A stretch of 18,232 bases of DNA from an uncultured Oscillospiraceae bacterium (GTDB lineage Bacteria; Bacillota; Clostridia; Oscillospirales; Acutalibacteraceae). The notes under the pieces were generated by a model that saw nothing but the letters and a program-made list of their open reading frames with translations, was not told the origin of the DNA and did no database searches. Within the stretch, counting starts at the first letter, position 1, and every line of letters begins with the position of its first letter. The stretch covers positions 1-18,232 of the forward strand of contig CABTZO010000020.1 of assembly GCA_902489335.1 (NCBI GenBank), written 5' to 3'. Position numbers and translations under genes: made by a program. Below are positions 1 to 7,866 of the stretch, in pieces.

Positions 1-1
1 C

Positions 2-712
2 AGCAGTAAAAAAACTAACAACATAACAAATGTTAATAATAAAATTGAAAATACTCAGGGACAAGTGCCACAAAATCTTGAAATAAAAATGTATGCAGGA
101 CAAATGGAAATTCTCGAAGGTGAGAAATTTTCTTTTGAAACAAATATTCCCGAGATAAAAACAAAACTTGAAGGAGACAGATTTTCAATTGTAGACAACA
201 GAAAACATTCAACAGTTGACTCAGGCGTTGTAAAAATCTTTATCCCAAAAGGTAAGACATTTAAAATTGTTAATGTAGAAGCAGGGGCAGGTAATTTTAA
301 ATTAAACGGATTAAAATGTAAAAAGTTAGATTTAAAAGTCGGTGCAGGAAAGATGACATTGGAAAATTTGACGGTTACAGAATCCGCAAATATAGATTCA
401 GGCGCCGGAAAAACTACTTTTAATGACTGCAACATAAATAATCCTGCAATTAGCATCGGAGCCGGTTATTTTGAATATTACGGTATACTATACGGAAAAA
501 TTCAAATTGATCATGGACTCGGTAAAGCACTATTCAATATAGACGGTAAAAAATCTGACTATTCAATTCAAACCGACAGTGGACTTGGAACAATGAAAAT
601 AGACGGAGAGCCGTTATCCGATGATTTAATAAACAAGTTTAACCCAAAAGCAGATAACAAAATTTTAATAGAAAGCGGCATAGGAAAGATAGAACTTGAT
701 TTTAATGAATAA
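2..712 (+). CDS. DUF4097-like beta-repeat protein, 5' end missing
   Basis: The frame is open from the left edge of the window with no stop, so the gene starts outside it; the GTG at 65 is only an internal candidate. The visible 236 residues are built from about seven short repeats, each with a turn of the form G-A/L/I-G followed by alternating hydrophobic residues (for example GAGNFKLNGL, GAGKMTLENL, GAGKTTFNDC, GLGTMKIDG, GIGKIELDF). This spacing of roughly 20 residues is typical of the right-handed beta-strand ladder of DUF4097/adhesin-like proteins. Such proteins usually have an N-terminal membrane segment, here out of view; the Asn/Lys/Thr-rich start of the visible part looks like a linker after one. 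The molecular role of the family is not settled. Its gene converges on putP and ends just before a shared terminator. The family call is fairly sure, the function unknown. Confidence 0.75.
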   Translation, partial: SSKKTNNITNVNNKIENTQGQVPQNLEIKMYAGQMEILEGEKFSFETNIPEIKTKLEGDRFSIVDNRKHSTVDSGVVKIFIPKGKTFKIVNVEAGAGNFKLNGLKCKKLDLKVGAGKMTLENLTVTESANIDSGAGKTTFNDCNINNPAISIGAGYFEYYGILYGKIQIDHGLGKALFNIDGKKSDYSIQTDSGLGTMKIDGEPLSDDLINKFNPKADNKILIESGIGKIELDFNE

Positions 713-714
713 TA

Positions 715-748
715 AAAACATCGATTAGATTTTCTAATCGATGTTTTT
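715..748. terminator. Bidirectional intrinsic terminator between the DUF4097 gene and putP
   Basis: A perfect 15-base-pair stem (715-729 with 733-747) closes on a three-base T loop. It has a run of A on the left and T on the right, so it can end transcription in both directions. The convergent genes stop 3 bases away on each side. Confidence 0.9.
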
Positions 749-750
749 GT

Positions 751-2316
751 TTATAAAGATTTTCTTGAATTTGCAATTTCTATTTTTTTCATAACCTCTT
801 CATCCGGTTTTTTCGTAAGCAGTGAAACAATGAAGATGAATATCGATGAAATAATGAATGACGGAAGTAATTCATATATTGCAAAGGCACCACCCAAGTG
901 AGAAATACCGAGTTTCCAGATTATTACGCTCAGTCCGCCGGAAAGCATACCTGCTATTGCCCCGGCTCTCGTTGTTTTCTTCCAGAAAAGGGAAAACAAA
1001 ATCAACGGACCAAAAGTTGCTCCAAATCCGGCCCAAGCAAACGAAACTATTTTGAAAATAATACTTTGTTCATCAAGGGCAATTATAATCGCTATTATTG
1101 TGATAATAACCAAAGTAATTTTTGACATTCTCATTACTTGTTTGTCGGTTGCATCTTTCTTTACTATTGCAAGATAAATGTTTTTTGCAAAGGCAGAAGC
1201 AGCGATGAGTAAATATGAGTCTGAAGAACTCATAGCGGCGGCTAAAATACCTGCCATAACAAGACCGGCTAAAAATGAAGGAAGAAGTTTAACGGAAAGC
1301 ACAATAAATACATTTTCTGCGTCCGAAGCTGAAAGCAGGGTTGTTGGTAATAAATCTCTTCCCATTACACCGATAAATACGGCGCAAGCCATTGAAATTA
1401 TAACCCAAACAATTGCGATTCTTCTTGATCTTTTAAGTTCACTTTCTTTTCTTATAGCCATAAATCTAAGAAGTACCTGTGGCATTCCGAAATATCCGAG
1501 CCCCCAAGCAAGTGAGGATAAAACCATCAATACACTTCCGGGAACAGCGTCATTGAATACCGGTTTGTTTGCAACTACTTGTTGAATACCGGCATCGTTT
1601 GTTGCGGGAGAAGCAGAAGCAAAAATATCTAAGAAACCGGGAATTTTTTCAAGATTTGAAATCATCGGAGCAATTCCGCCCGCTCTGTAAATAGTTATTG
1701 AAACAATTGCAACCAAGGCGATAACCATTACGATTGACTGGAAGAAATCGGAAACACTTTCTGCCAAAAAACCGCCCATAAAAGTATAAATCAAAACAAT
1801 CACTGCGCCGATAATCATCATAGGAACATATTTAAAGTTAAATATAGCAGAAAAAAGTTTTCCGAAAGTTACAAGGCAGCTTGCAGCATAGACAGTGAAG
1901 AATATTAGAATAAACAGTGCCGAGATCATCATAATAACAGGCTTTTTTTCGCCAAAACGCTTTGAAAAGAACTCGGGAAGGGTAATGGAATCATCAAAAG
2001 CGACACTGTATCTTCTCAGTCTTTTTGAAATAATCAACCAATTAAAATAGGTGCCGAGTGCAAGACCAATTGCTGTTTGTAATGCACTCGAAAGACCACA
2101 CCAATATGCAAGTCCCGGAAGCCCCATCATCAGCCAACCACTCATATCGGAGGCTTCTGCGCTCATTGCGGTAACCCAAGGGCCGAGAGTCCTGCCACCC
2201 AAGAAATAATTATCAGTGCTTTCATTTGCCTTTTTATTAAAGAAGACACCGATAGCAACCATGAATACCAAATAAAGAATCATGGCTAATAAGATAAAGA
2301 TTTTGTCCGACGTCAT
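751..2316 (-). CDS. putP: Sodium/proline symporter (SSS family, PutP)
   Basis: This encodes a 521-residue membrane transporter of the sodium:solute symporter family, expected to import proline with Na+. Residues 39-70 contain the family's most conserved block (GGRTLGPWVTAMSAEASDMS), with Asp57 at the position of the sodium-related Asp of E. coli PutP. A second signature with three serines lies at 359-367 (AAAMSSSDS), matching the Na+/substrate-binding Ser/Thr of that transporter. About 12-13 hydrophobic segments span the chain, and the length is close to the 502 residues of E. coli PutP. The ATG at 2316 is preceded by an AGGGAG ribosome binding site. The gene stands alone, with its own promoter and terminator. 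Proline is the best substrate guess; other SSS members carry related solutes. Confidence 0.9.
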   Translation of the reverse strand: MTSDKIFILLAMILYLVFMVAIGVFFNKKANESTDNYFLGGRTLGPWVTAMSAEASDMSGWLMMGLPGLAYWCGLSSALQTAIGLALGTYFNWLIISKRLRRYSVAFDDSITLPEFFSKRFGEKKPVIMMISALFILIFFTVYAASCLVTFGKLFSAIFNFKYVPMMIIGAVIVLIYTFMGGFLAESVSDFFQSIVMVIALVAIVSITIYRAGGIAPMISNLEKIPGFLDIFASASPATNDAGIQQVVANKPVFNDAVPGSVLMVLSSLAWGLGYFGMPQVLLRFMAIRKESELKRSRRIAIVWVIISMACAVFIGVMGRDLLPTTLLSASDAENVFIVLSVKLLPSFLAGLVMAGILAAAMSSSDSYLLIAASAFAKNIYLAIVKKDATDKQVMRMSKITLVIITIIAIIIALDEQSIIFKIVSFAWAGFGATFGPLILFSLFWKKTTRAGAIAGMLSGGLSVIIWKLGISHLGGAFAIYELLPSFIISSIFIFIVSLLTKKPDEEVMKKIEIANSRKSL

Positions 2317-2348
2317 TATATAAACTCCCTTGATTTTTTTACTGTGGT

Positions 2349-2377
2349 ATTATACTTGTTTTATTGATAAATTACAA
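2349..2377 (-). promoter_or_regulatory. Putative sigma-A promoter of putP
   Basis: Read on the reverse strand, TTGTAA (2377-2372) and a perfect TATAAT (2354-2349) are separated by 17 bases. Transcription would start near 2342, about 25 bases before the putP start codon. Confidence 0.7.
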
Positions 2378-2443
2378 ATTAAAGACAAAGAGAACCGGAT
2401 AATCCATAAACATATATACGTGCGATTGATAATCACCATCCAT

Positions 2444-2672
2444 CCGGTAGCCGGGGGTTATCAACCCCCGGTGCATTTGTTAATCCGCAAATTAAATAAT
2501 ATAATTAAAAAATAGGCAACGGTTAATTTATAACCGTCCGCTCCGGCGTGTGGACGCGTCGCACGAATTAAGGACGCCTGATACCACCTCTCCCGGTAGC
2601 CATGAATTATTAATCCCGGGAGCTTTGATAAAAAAAGTTATCGGAAGTTTGATAACCGTCCGCTACGGTGTT
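2444..2672. repeat. Two diverged tandem copies of a GC-rich hairpin element
   Basis: This part of the 463-base spacer between putP and the metallo-hydrolase gene is visibly richer in G and C than its surroundings. Two copies share the same order of words. Copy 1 has CCGGTAGCC at 2444-2452, then a hairpin, then AACCGTCCGCTCCGG from 2532. Copy 2 has CCGGTAGCC at 2593-2601, then a hairpin, then AACCGTCCGCTACGG from 2654. Hairpins: 2451-2459 with 2463-2471 (9 perfect pairs, 3-base loop), 2590-2596 with 2616-2622 (7 pairs), 2519-2525 with 2531-2537 (7 pairs) and 2637-2642 with 2651-2656 (6 pairs). No convincing coding frame or U-run is present. It resembles dispersed intergenic (REP-like) repeats, but I cannot see whether it recurs in the genome. 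Confidence 0.6.
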
Positions 2673-2716
2673 GGTCCGGCTTGGCTTAATATTGTATTTC
2701 TTTCGATATTTTTAAC

Positions 2717-2744
2717 TTGAATAATACTATATATAGATTATAAT
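2717..2744 (+). promoter_or_regulatory. Putative sigma-A promoter of the metallo-hydrolase gene
   Basis: TTGAAT (2717-2722) and a perfect TATAAT (2739-2744) are 16 bases apart. The expected start near 2751 gives a leader of about 29 bases before the ATG at 2780. Confidence 0.65.
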
Positions 2745-2779
2745 ATTATTAGTAAATCATATGTCAGCCGGAGGCGAGT

Positions 2780-4390
2780 ATGAAGCTTAAGTTTTACGGT
2801 GCAGCGCACGAAGTTACGGGAAGTTGTTTTCATTTACAAGTCGGAGATAAGAATATTTTTATAGACTGTGGACTTAAACAGGGATCCGATTTCTGCGAAA
2901 CGGAAACTTTGCCGATTGCCGCCAATGCGGTTGACTTTGTTATTTTAACCCACGCTCACATAGATCATTCGGGAAATATTCCGAGACTTTACAACGAAGG
3001 ATTCAGAGGCAAAATTCACACAACTGACGCAACGACTTCATTGTGCAAAATAATGTTGCGCGACAGCGCACATATTCAGGAATTTGAAGCTGAATGGAAG
3101 AACAGGAAAAATAAAAGAGCGGGTCGCGAGCAATATCTACCGTCATACAGAGTCGAAGATGCCGAAAAATGTATGGAACTTTTTGTAGAACATGAATACG
3201 ACGAAAAATTCACGCTCTGTGACGGTATTCAAATAAGATTTAACGATGCGGGTCATCTTTTGGGTTCCGCTATTGTTGAAATGTGGATTGAAGAAAACAA
3301 TATAACAAAAAAACTTGTTTTTTCGGGCGATTTAGGAAACATGAATCAGCCTCTAATAAAAGATCCTACAATGGTTAGTTCAGCAGACTATGTTATCTGT
3401 GAATCGACTTATGCAGACAGATTGCATGAAGGCAGTGACGATTATACCGGTCAACTTGCTTCAGTCATTGAAAGAACTCTAGGCAGGGGAGGAAACCTAG
3501 TTATTCCGTCGTTTGCCGTGGGAAGGACACAGGAGATACTATATTTCATCAGAAAAATAAAAGAAAATTCACTTGTTTCAATACCGAACTTTCCTGTTTA
3601 TGTTGACAGCCCGCTTGCCGCAGACGCAACGGAAATTTATCAAAAAAGATTCATAAAATACTTTGATGAAGAAGCAACAGAACTTGTAAGTAACGGAATA
3701 AATCCTATTTCATTTCCGGATTTGAAAATCACCGAATCAGTTGAAGAATCAAAATTTATAAATTCAGATGAAACTCCGAAAGTAATAATTTCCGCTTCAG
3801 GTATGTGTGATGCCGGAAGAATCAAGCACCACTTAAAACATAATCTTTGGAGAGAAGAATCGGCAATACTTTTTGTCGGATTTCAGGCTCAGGGAACTTT
3901 GGGCAGAAAAATTTTAGACGGTGCTTTAAAAGTAAAACTCTTCGGAGAGGAAGTTGAAGTCAGAGCTGAAATCATAAGCCTTCAGGGAATCAGCGCCCAT
4001 GCCGATAAGAACGGGCTTCTCAGATTTTTAAGCGAATTTGAAGAAAAGCCACAAAAAGTTTTCATCGTTCATGGTCAGAGTGATGTTGTTGAAGGTTTTG
4101 AAAGCCTCTTAAAAGAAGAATATAACTTTGATGTATTCGCACCATACACCGGAGCTGCGTTTGATTTAAGCGATAACAAGGTTCTGAGTGTGGGAGAAAA
4201 GAAAAATAAAATTAAGAGAAAGGGTAATGAAATGGGTAACTTTATCAGACCGAACAGTCCTTTTGGAAGACTTCTTATCGCTTATAAGCGACTTGAAAAG
4301 GTTATAAGGAACAATGCGGGCGGCGCAAATAAAGATATTGCAAAGTTTGCAGACCAAATTATTGCTCTATGCGAAAAATGGGATCGCTAA
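2780..4390 (+). CDS. Beta-CASP metallo-beta-lactamase-fold RNase-like protein
   Basis: The 536-residue product belongs to the cytosolic zinc hydrolases that cut RNA (CPSF/YSH1-type beta-CASP group). The metal-binding motif HAHIDH is at 58-63, motif 3 His is H159 (AGHLLGSA) and motif 4 Asp is D184 (SGDLG). The beta-CASP cap follows at about 200-400, with CESTYADR (E208), SASGMCDAG and the His pair near 350. The C-terminal RMMBL-type part has GISAHAD (H407) and IVHGQ (H431). All active-site positions are therefore present. A helical, basic tail of about 60 residues (475-536) follows the usual domains. It lacks the layout of RNase J, so I do not call it rnj. The ATG has a GGAGG site six bases upstream and the gene has its own promoter. 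Endo- or exonuclease action on RNA is expected from the family; its target is unknown. Confidence 0.88.
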   Translation: MKLKFYGAAHEVTGSCFHLQVGDKNIFIDCGLKQGSDFCETETLPIAANAVDFVILTHAHIDHSGNIPRLYNEGFRGKIHTTDATTSLCKIMLRDSAHIQEFEAEWKNRKNKRAGREQYLPSYRVEDAEKCMELFVEHEYDEKFTLCDGIQIRFNDAGHLLGSAIVEMWIEENNITKKLVFSGDLGNMNQPLIKDPTMVSSADYVICESTYADRLHEGSDDYTGQLASVIERTLGRGGNLVIPSFAVGRTQEILYFIRKIKENSLVSIPNFPVYVDSPLAADATEIYQKRFIKYFDEEATELVSNGINPISFPDLKITESVEESKFINSDETPKVIISASGMCDAGRIKHHLKHNLWREESAILFVGFQAQGTLGRKILDGALKVKLFGEEVEVRAEIISLQGISAHADKNGLLRFLSEFEEKPQKVFIVHGQSDVVEGFESLLKEEYNFDVFAPYTGAAFDLSDNKVLSVGEKKNKIKRKGNEMGNFIRPNSPFGRLLIAYKRLEKVIRNNAGGANKDIAKFADQIIALCEKWDR

Positions 4391-4437
4391 AGAATTAACA
4401 AACTAATAAGCAGAGATTATTAAAATATTAAAAAACT

Positions 4438-4466
4438 TTGACTTTCTTGATAAAAAATGTAATAAT
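4438..4466 (+). promoter_or_regulatory. Putative promoter of the response regulator operon
   Basis: TTGACT (4438-4443) is followed after 17 bases by AATAAT (4461-4466), with a TGn extension at 4458-4460. The -10 box lies inside one arm of a perfect inverted repeat, described separately. Confidence 0.6.
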
Positions 4467-4508
4467 TATCTGTACTCAAGTGAGTGATGAAAACTTTATT
4501 ACATTTTT
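4453..4508. repeat. Perfect 13-bp inverted repeat spanning the promoter and leader
   Basis: AAAAATGTAATAA (4453-4465) is mirrored exactly at 4496-4508, with a 30-base middle that itself holds ACTCA-AG-TGAGT (4474-4485). The left arm covers the -10 box; the right arm abuts the AAGGAG ribosome binding site. It may be an operator for autoregulation, or a weak AT-rich terminator for the gene upstream, since no other terminator is visible there. Confidence 0.55.
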
Positions 4509-4520
4509 AAGGAGACTAAA

Positions 4521-5207
4521 ATGGCAGTTGGCAAAATTTTAGTGGTAGATGACGATCCAAGTATTTGTGAAGTTCTTCGTTTATATTTAGAAAAAGACGG
4601 ATACAGTGTTTCTATAGCAAATGACGGAGAGACTGCTCTTAAAATGTTTACAGAAATGCCTCAGGACATCATGCTCATTGACATTATGCTTCCTAAGATG
4701 GACGGAAATCAATTATGTCGTGAAATAAGACAGATTTCAAATGTTCCGATAATTATGATATCTGCAAAAGAAGAAACTTTTGATAAGGTTTTAGCTTTGG
4801 AACTCGGAGCAGATGACTATATTATTAAACCATTTGACGCAAAGGAAGTTATAGCTCGAATAAAGGCAGTGCTTCGCAGAACAAAATCAAAGAACTTTGA
4901 AGAAATAAAGGTTATTGAATATGATAATCTTTCTATCAATTTGACTAATTACGAACTCAAAGTGCAGGGTAAACCTATTCCTACACCGCCGAAAGAACTT
5001 GAACTTATTTATCATCTTGCAAGCAACCCTAATCGTGTATTTACAAGAGATCAGCTTTTGGATGAAGTTTGGGGATTTGATTATTACGGTGATTCAAGAA
5101 CAGTTGACGTTCACGTTAAGAGACTCAGAGAGAAGCTTGAAGGAGCATCAACTGAATGGGAACTCAAAACAGTTTGGGGAGTAGGATACAAATTCGATCT
5201 TAAATAG
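4521..5207 (+). CDS. OmpR/PhoB-family response regulator
   Basis: The 228-residue product is a two-domain transcription factor. The receiver domain (about 5-118) has the acidic pocket D10-D11-D12, the phospho-acceptor Asp54 (LIDIMLPKMDG), Ser81 and Lys103 (IIKPFD). A winged-helix DNA-binding domain occupies about 130-226, with the typical sequence around VFTRDQLL and the recognition helix near SRTVDVHVKRLREKL. The length is normal for the family. The ATG follows an AAGGAG site by six bases. The histidine kinase gene begins 8 bases after the stop, and an HtrA protease follows. This order suggests a system that senses envelope or protein-folding stress, as with CssRS-HtrA in Bacillus; that role is inference. 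Confidence 0.93.
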   Translation: MAVGKILVVDDDPSICEVLRLYLEKDGYSVSIANDGETALKMFTEMPQDIMLIDIMLPKMDGNQLCREIRQISNVPIIMISAKEETFDKVLALELGADDYIIKPFDAKEVIARIKAVLRRTKSKNFEEIKVIEYDNLSINLTNYELKVQGKPIPTPPKELELIYHLASNPNRVFTRDQLLDEVWGFDYYGDSRTVDVHVKRLREKLEGASTEWELKTVWGVGYKFDLK

Positions 5208-5215
5208 AGACATAT

Positions 5216-6664
5216 ATGAAAAAACGAAGTGACGACAGTCTTTTTAGCAGATATTTTTCTATAAGTTTTCTGACTGTGTTTGTCAGTTGCATAATCTTGA
5301 TTGTTTTGTTTGTTTCATTTTTTGTTAATTATTGGGCAAATCAAACAATTATGATATTAGAACGAAATGTGGAAACGTTGAGTAAAAAGTCCGAGCAGAT
5401 GGATCTCCGCTCGGACTATTCGATTAAGGATTCACATAAAAAACAAGAGTTTAAAGAATATTTAAATCTTCTGAACGGTGCAACTTCGGCTCATTTCTTT
5501 TTATGTGACAAAAATGGAAAACCTATCGTTAAAGATTTTTCAAATGAAAATTTTGAAAATTATATAAGTTTAGATAAGAATGAATATCAAAAAATAAATG
5601 AAGATACATATTATTCTGTAAGCATGTCGAACTTAAATGATAAAAACAAGCTAAACGGATATATCATTGTAATAAAAGCTCTGCCGAATGACGACGGCTA
5701 TATAGTCGGTCTAAAGTCTGTTTATAAAGGTTTGTCTGAAACTGTTGTTGCGTTTTTGAAAATACTTTTGCTTGCAGAGATAATTACCTTCCTTTTGTCC
5801 ATTATTATCGTTTATGCCATGACATATAATTTAACAATGCCTATTGTTAAAATGACTGAACTCACACAACAATATGCAAAAGGCGATTTCAGTCAGCGCA
5901 TTAAGGTTAGAGGAAATGATGAAATTGCTACTCTTGCACAGAATTTCAATGAAATGGCATCATCACTCGAAAACAGTGAGAGCTCAATGAGTAGTTTTGT
6001 GGCAAACATTTCTCACGAACTTAAAACGCCTATGACAAGTATTGCCGGATACATTGACGGAATTTTGGACGGAACAATTCCCGAACAAGACAGAACAAAA
6101 TATTTGCAGCAAGTTTCTCGAGAAGTTAAAAGACTCGCAAAGCTTTCAGTTGCAATGTTGCAACTTTCAAAAATTCAATCCGGTTCAGGAAAACCGATAT
6201 TTGCAAAAACTGATATTACAAAAATAACCATGCAAATTTTGTTTTCTTTTGAAGAACTGATAAACTCAAAGAAAATTGATGTCATAGGTCTTGATAAACT
6301 TAAAAGTGAGTATGCTTTCGTTGATGAAAGATTTATTTATCAAGCAATATATAATTTAGTGGATAATGCAGTTAAGTTCACAAATGAGGGTGGATATATT
6401 GAAACAAGTGTCTACACTGAGGGTGAAAATGTTTATTTTATTATTAAAAACAGTGGAGACGGAGTAAACGGAGAAGAACTTACGAGAATTTTTGAAAGAT
6501 TTTACAAGGTCGATAAATCTCGAAGTCAAGATACTAAGAGCTCAGGTTTGGGATTGAATTTAGTTAAGACCATCATTGAAATGCATGGCGGCAAAATTCA
6601 TGCGACGAGTAAACTCGGTGAATATACTCAGTTCAAGTTTTATATACCTAAAAAGCAAAAGTGA
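5216..6664 (+). CDS. Membrane sensor histidine kinase
   Basis: The 482-residue product is the partner kinase of the preceding regulator. A first membrane helix lies at about 15-38. An extracellular domain of about 135 residues (40-175) has a Cache/PAS-like look (SAHFFLCDKNGKPIV). A second helix is at about 178-202, followed by a HAMP linker at 203-255. The dimerisation domain carries the phospho-acceptor His267 (ISHELKTP). The ATPase domain has the N box (Asn384 in NLVDNAVKFT), an F box (FERFYK, 426-431) and G2 (GLGL, 444-447). In the G1 box the usual Asp is replaced by Asn (NSGDG, 412-416), a change also seen in some other active kinases. The ribosome binding site is weak, which fits translational coupling to the regulator gene. 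The signal sensed is unknown. Confidence 0.93.
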   Translation: MKKRSDDSLFSRYFSISFLTVFVSCIILIVLFVSFFVNYWANQTIMILERNVETLSKKSEQMDLRSDYSIKDSHKKQEFKEYLNLLNGATSAHFFLCDKNGKPIVKDFSNENFENYISLDKNEYQKINEDTYYSVSMSNLNDKNKLNGYIIVIKALPNDDGYIVGLKSVYKGLSETVVAFLKILLLAEIITFLLSIIIVYAMTYNLTMPIVKMTELTQQYAKGDFSQRIKVRGNDEIATLAQNFNEMASSLENSESSMSSFVANISHELKTPMTSIAGYIDGILDGTIPEQDRTKYLQQVSREVKRLAKLSVAMLQLSKIQSGSGKPIFAKTDITKITMQILFSFEELINSKKIDVIGLDKLKSEYAFVDERFIYQAIYNLVDNAVKFTNEGGYIETSVYTEGENVYFIIKNSGDGVNGEELTRIFERFYKVDKSRSQDTKSSGLGLNLVKTIIEMHGGKIHATSKLGEYTQFKFYIPKKQK

Positions 6665-6672
6665 GGTAAAAA

Positions 6673-7821
6673 ATGAAAAGAAAAAACAATGGTTTTAAGA
6701 TTTTTTTAACAATAATAGCCGTGATACTTATTATTTCGGTTTTGGGAATTTTATACGCACTAAGAGGAATAGATTCCGGCGATACAAAGCCTAAACAACC
6801 GGTCGGCAGCAGTTTTGAATTGGAAGATATTCCAAATGAGAAAAGTGCAAATGTGAAAACAGGAAAGAAATTGTCGTCAACGCAAGTTGCCGAGAAAGTT
6901 ACACCGAGTGTAGCAGCTATTGTAGTATATAAGAACAATAAACCTATCGGTCAAGGTTCGGCCGTAGCTATGTCTTATGACAAAGAGAAAAATGAAACAG
7001 CTTTTATAACCTGCAATCACATTGTCGAAAGCAGTAATATTACAATTAAAATAATGGATAAAGACGGAAAAGTTTATCCTGCAGTTTTAAAGGGCAGAGA
7101 TAAACCCACCGATCTTGCGGTCGTAGTTGCAAAGACAAATAAATTTCCGCCTGCAGAGTTTGGAGATTCAAGTAAACTCAAAGTTGGAAATGCTGTTTAT
7201 GCTATCGGAAACCCATATAGTTTAGATTTTTACGGAACTTTTACCGCAGGTGTTATATCTTCAGTTAATCGTCCTCTAAAATCCGGAAATTCAATTTATT
7301 CACTTAGGACAATTCAACATGATGCCGCTATCAACCCCGGAAATTCAGGCGGGGCACTTGTCAATGAATATGGCCAGGTTGTCGGAATAAATTCTGCCAA
7401 AGTTTCTTCGGAAGCCTTTGAGGGTATGGGATTTGCAATACCGATAAGCGATGCGAAACCGATTATCGATCAACTTATGGCAAAGGGTAAAATAAGTTCC
7501 AGAAGTAAACTTGGTATAACATATGTTCCTGCGGGAAATGATAATAAATATTCTGAAATTGTCTCAAAAAATAAGTTGCCTGAAGGAACAATTGTAATAA
7601 TGTCAATAGATTCAGACAGCGATGTTGGCAAAAAAAATATAAGAACAAAAGACTTAATAACACATGTAAACGGAAAGCCCCTTACAAACCCGGATATACT
7701 TTCGGGAATTATTGTCAAGAGTAAACCGGGAGATGAGATAGACCTTTCAATTGCAAGGGTGATGGCAGACGGAAAAGTGCAAAAATTCAATGTAAAAGTC
7801 AAGCTCGTAGAACAAAAATAA
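6673..7821 (+). CDS. htrA: Membrane-anchored HtrA-like serine protease (S1C, PDZ)
   Basis: The 382-residue product has one N-terminal membrane helix (about 9-30) with a basic start, so the bulk lies outside the cell. A trypsin-like protease domain spans about 70-270, with catalytic His116 (CNHIVE), Asp147 (TDLAVV) and Ser225 (PGNSGG). A single PDZ domain follows at about 278-380 (KLGITYVP, DLITHVNGKPL). This is the standard HtrA/DegP-type layout of Gram-positive bacteria, where it degrades or handles misfolded exported proteins. It is the third gene of the regulator-kinase operon, 8 bases after the kinase stop with a GAGG site, so its expression is probably set by that system. A strong terminator follows. 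The family call is secure; the exact substrate is not visible. Confidence 0.93.
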   Translation: MKRKNNGFKIFLTIIAVILIISVLGILYALRGIDSGDTKPKQPVGSSFELEDIPNEKSANVKTGKKLSSTQVAEKVTPSVAAIVVYKNNKPIGQGSAVAMSYDKEKNETAFITCNHIVESSNITIKIMDKDGKVYPAVLKGRDKPTDLAVVVAKTNKFPPAEFGDSSKLKVGNAVYAIGNPYSLDFYGTFTAGVISSVNRPLKSGNSIYSLRTIQHDAAINPGNSGGALVNEYGQVVGINSAKVSSEAFEGMGFAIPISDAKPIIDQLMAKGKISSRSKLGITYVPAGNDNKYSEIVSKNKLPEGTIVIMSIDSDSDVGKKNIRTKDLITHVNGKPLTNPDILSGIIVKSKPGDEIDLSIARVMADGKVQKFNVKVKLVEQK

Positions 7822-7830
7822 AAACAATAT

Positions 7831-7866
7831 AAAAAGTGCGATACAAATTTGTATCGCACTTTTTTT
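7831..7866. terminator. Bidirectional intrinsic terminator between htrA and the phosphatase gene
   Basis: A perfect 34-base palindrome (7831-7847 with 7848-7864) forms a stem of about 15 pairs and a short AATT loop, with A on one side and T on the other. The stop codon of the phosphatase gene begins at its right edge. Confidence 0.9.

Noticed and set aside
55..456. A 133-codon reverse-strand frame
   Set aside because: It mirrors the DUF4097-like gene, whose beta-repeat protein is clearly real.
1178..1585. A 135-codon forward frame
   Set aside because: It lies entirely within putP on the opposite strand and is a shadow of its codon pattern.
2330..2515. A 61-codon open frame in the putP-hydrolase spacer
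   Set aside because: It runs through the putP promoter and a hairpin repeat, has no ribosome binding site and shows no protein-like pattern.
2519..2672. On the reverse strand GAGGTGGTATCAGGCG near 2590-2575 recalls a T-box core upstream of putP
   Set aside because: The putP promoter lies downstream of it (2349-2377), no U-run terminator follows the hairpins, and the motif is only a partial match inside a repeat element.
2780..4390. RNase J as identity of the metallo-hydrolase
   Set aside because: The motif order and C-terminal part fit the CPSF-like beta-CASP group, and the typical RNase J layout is not seen.
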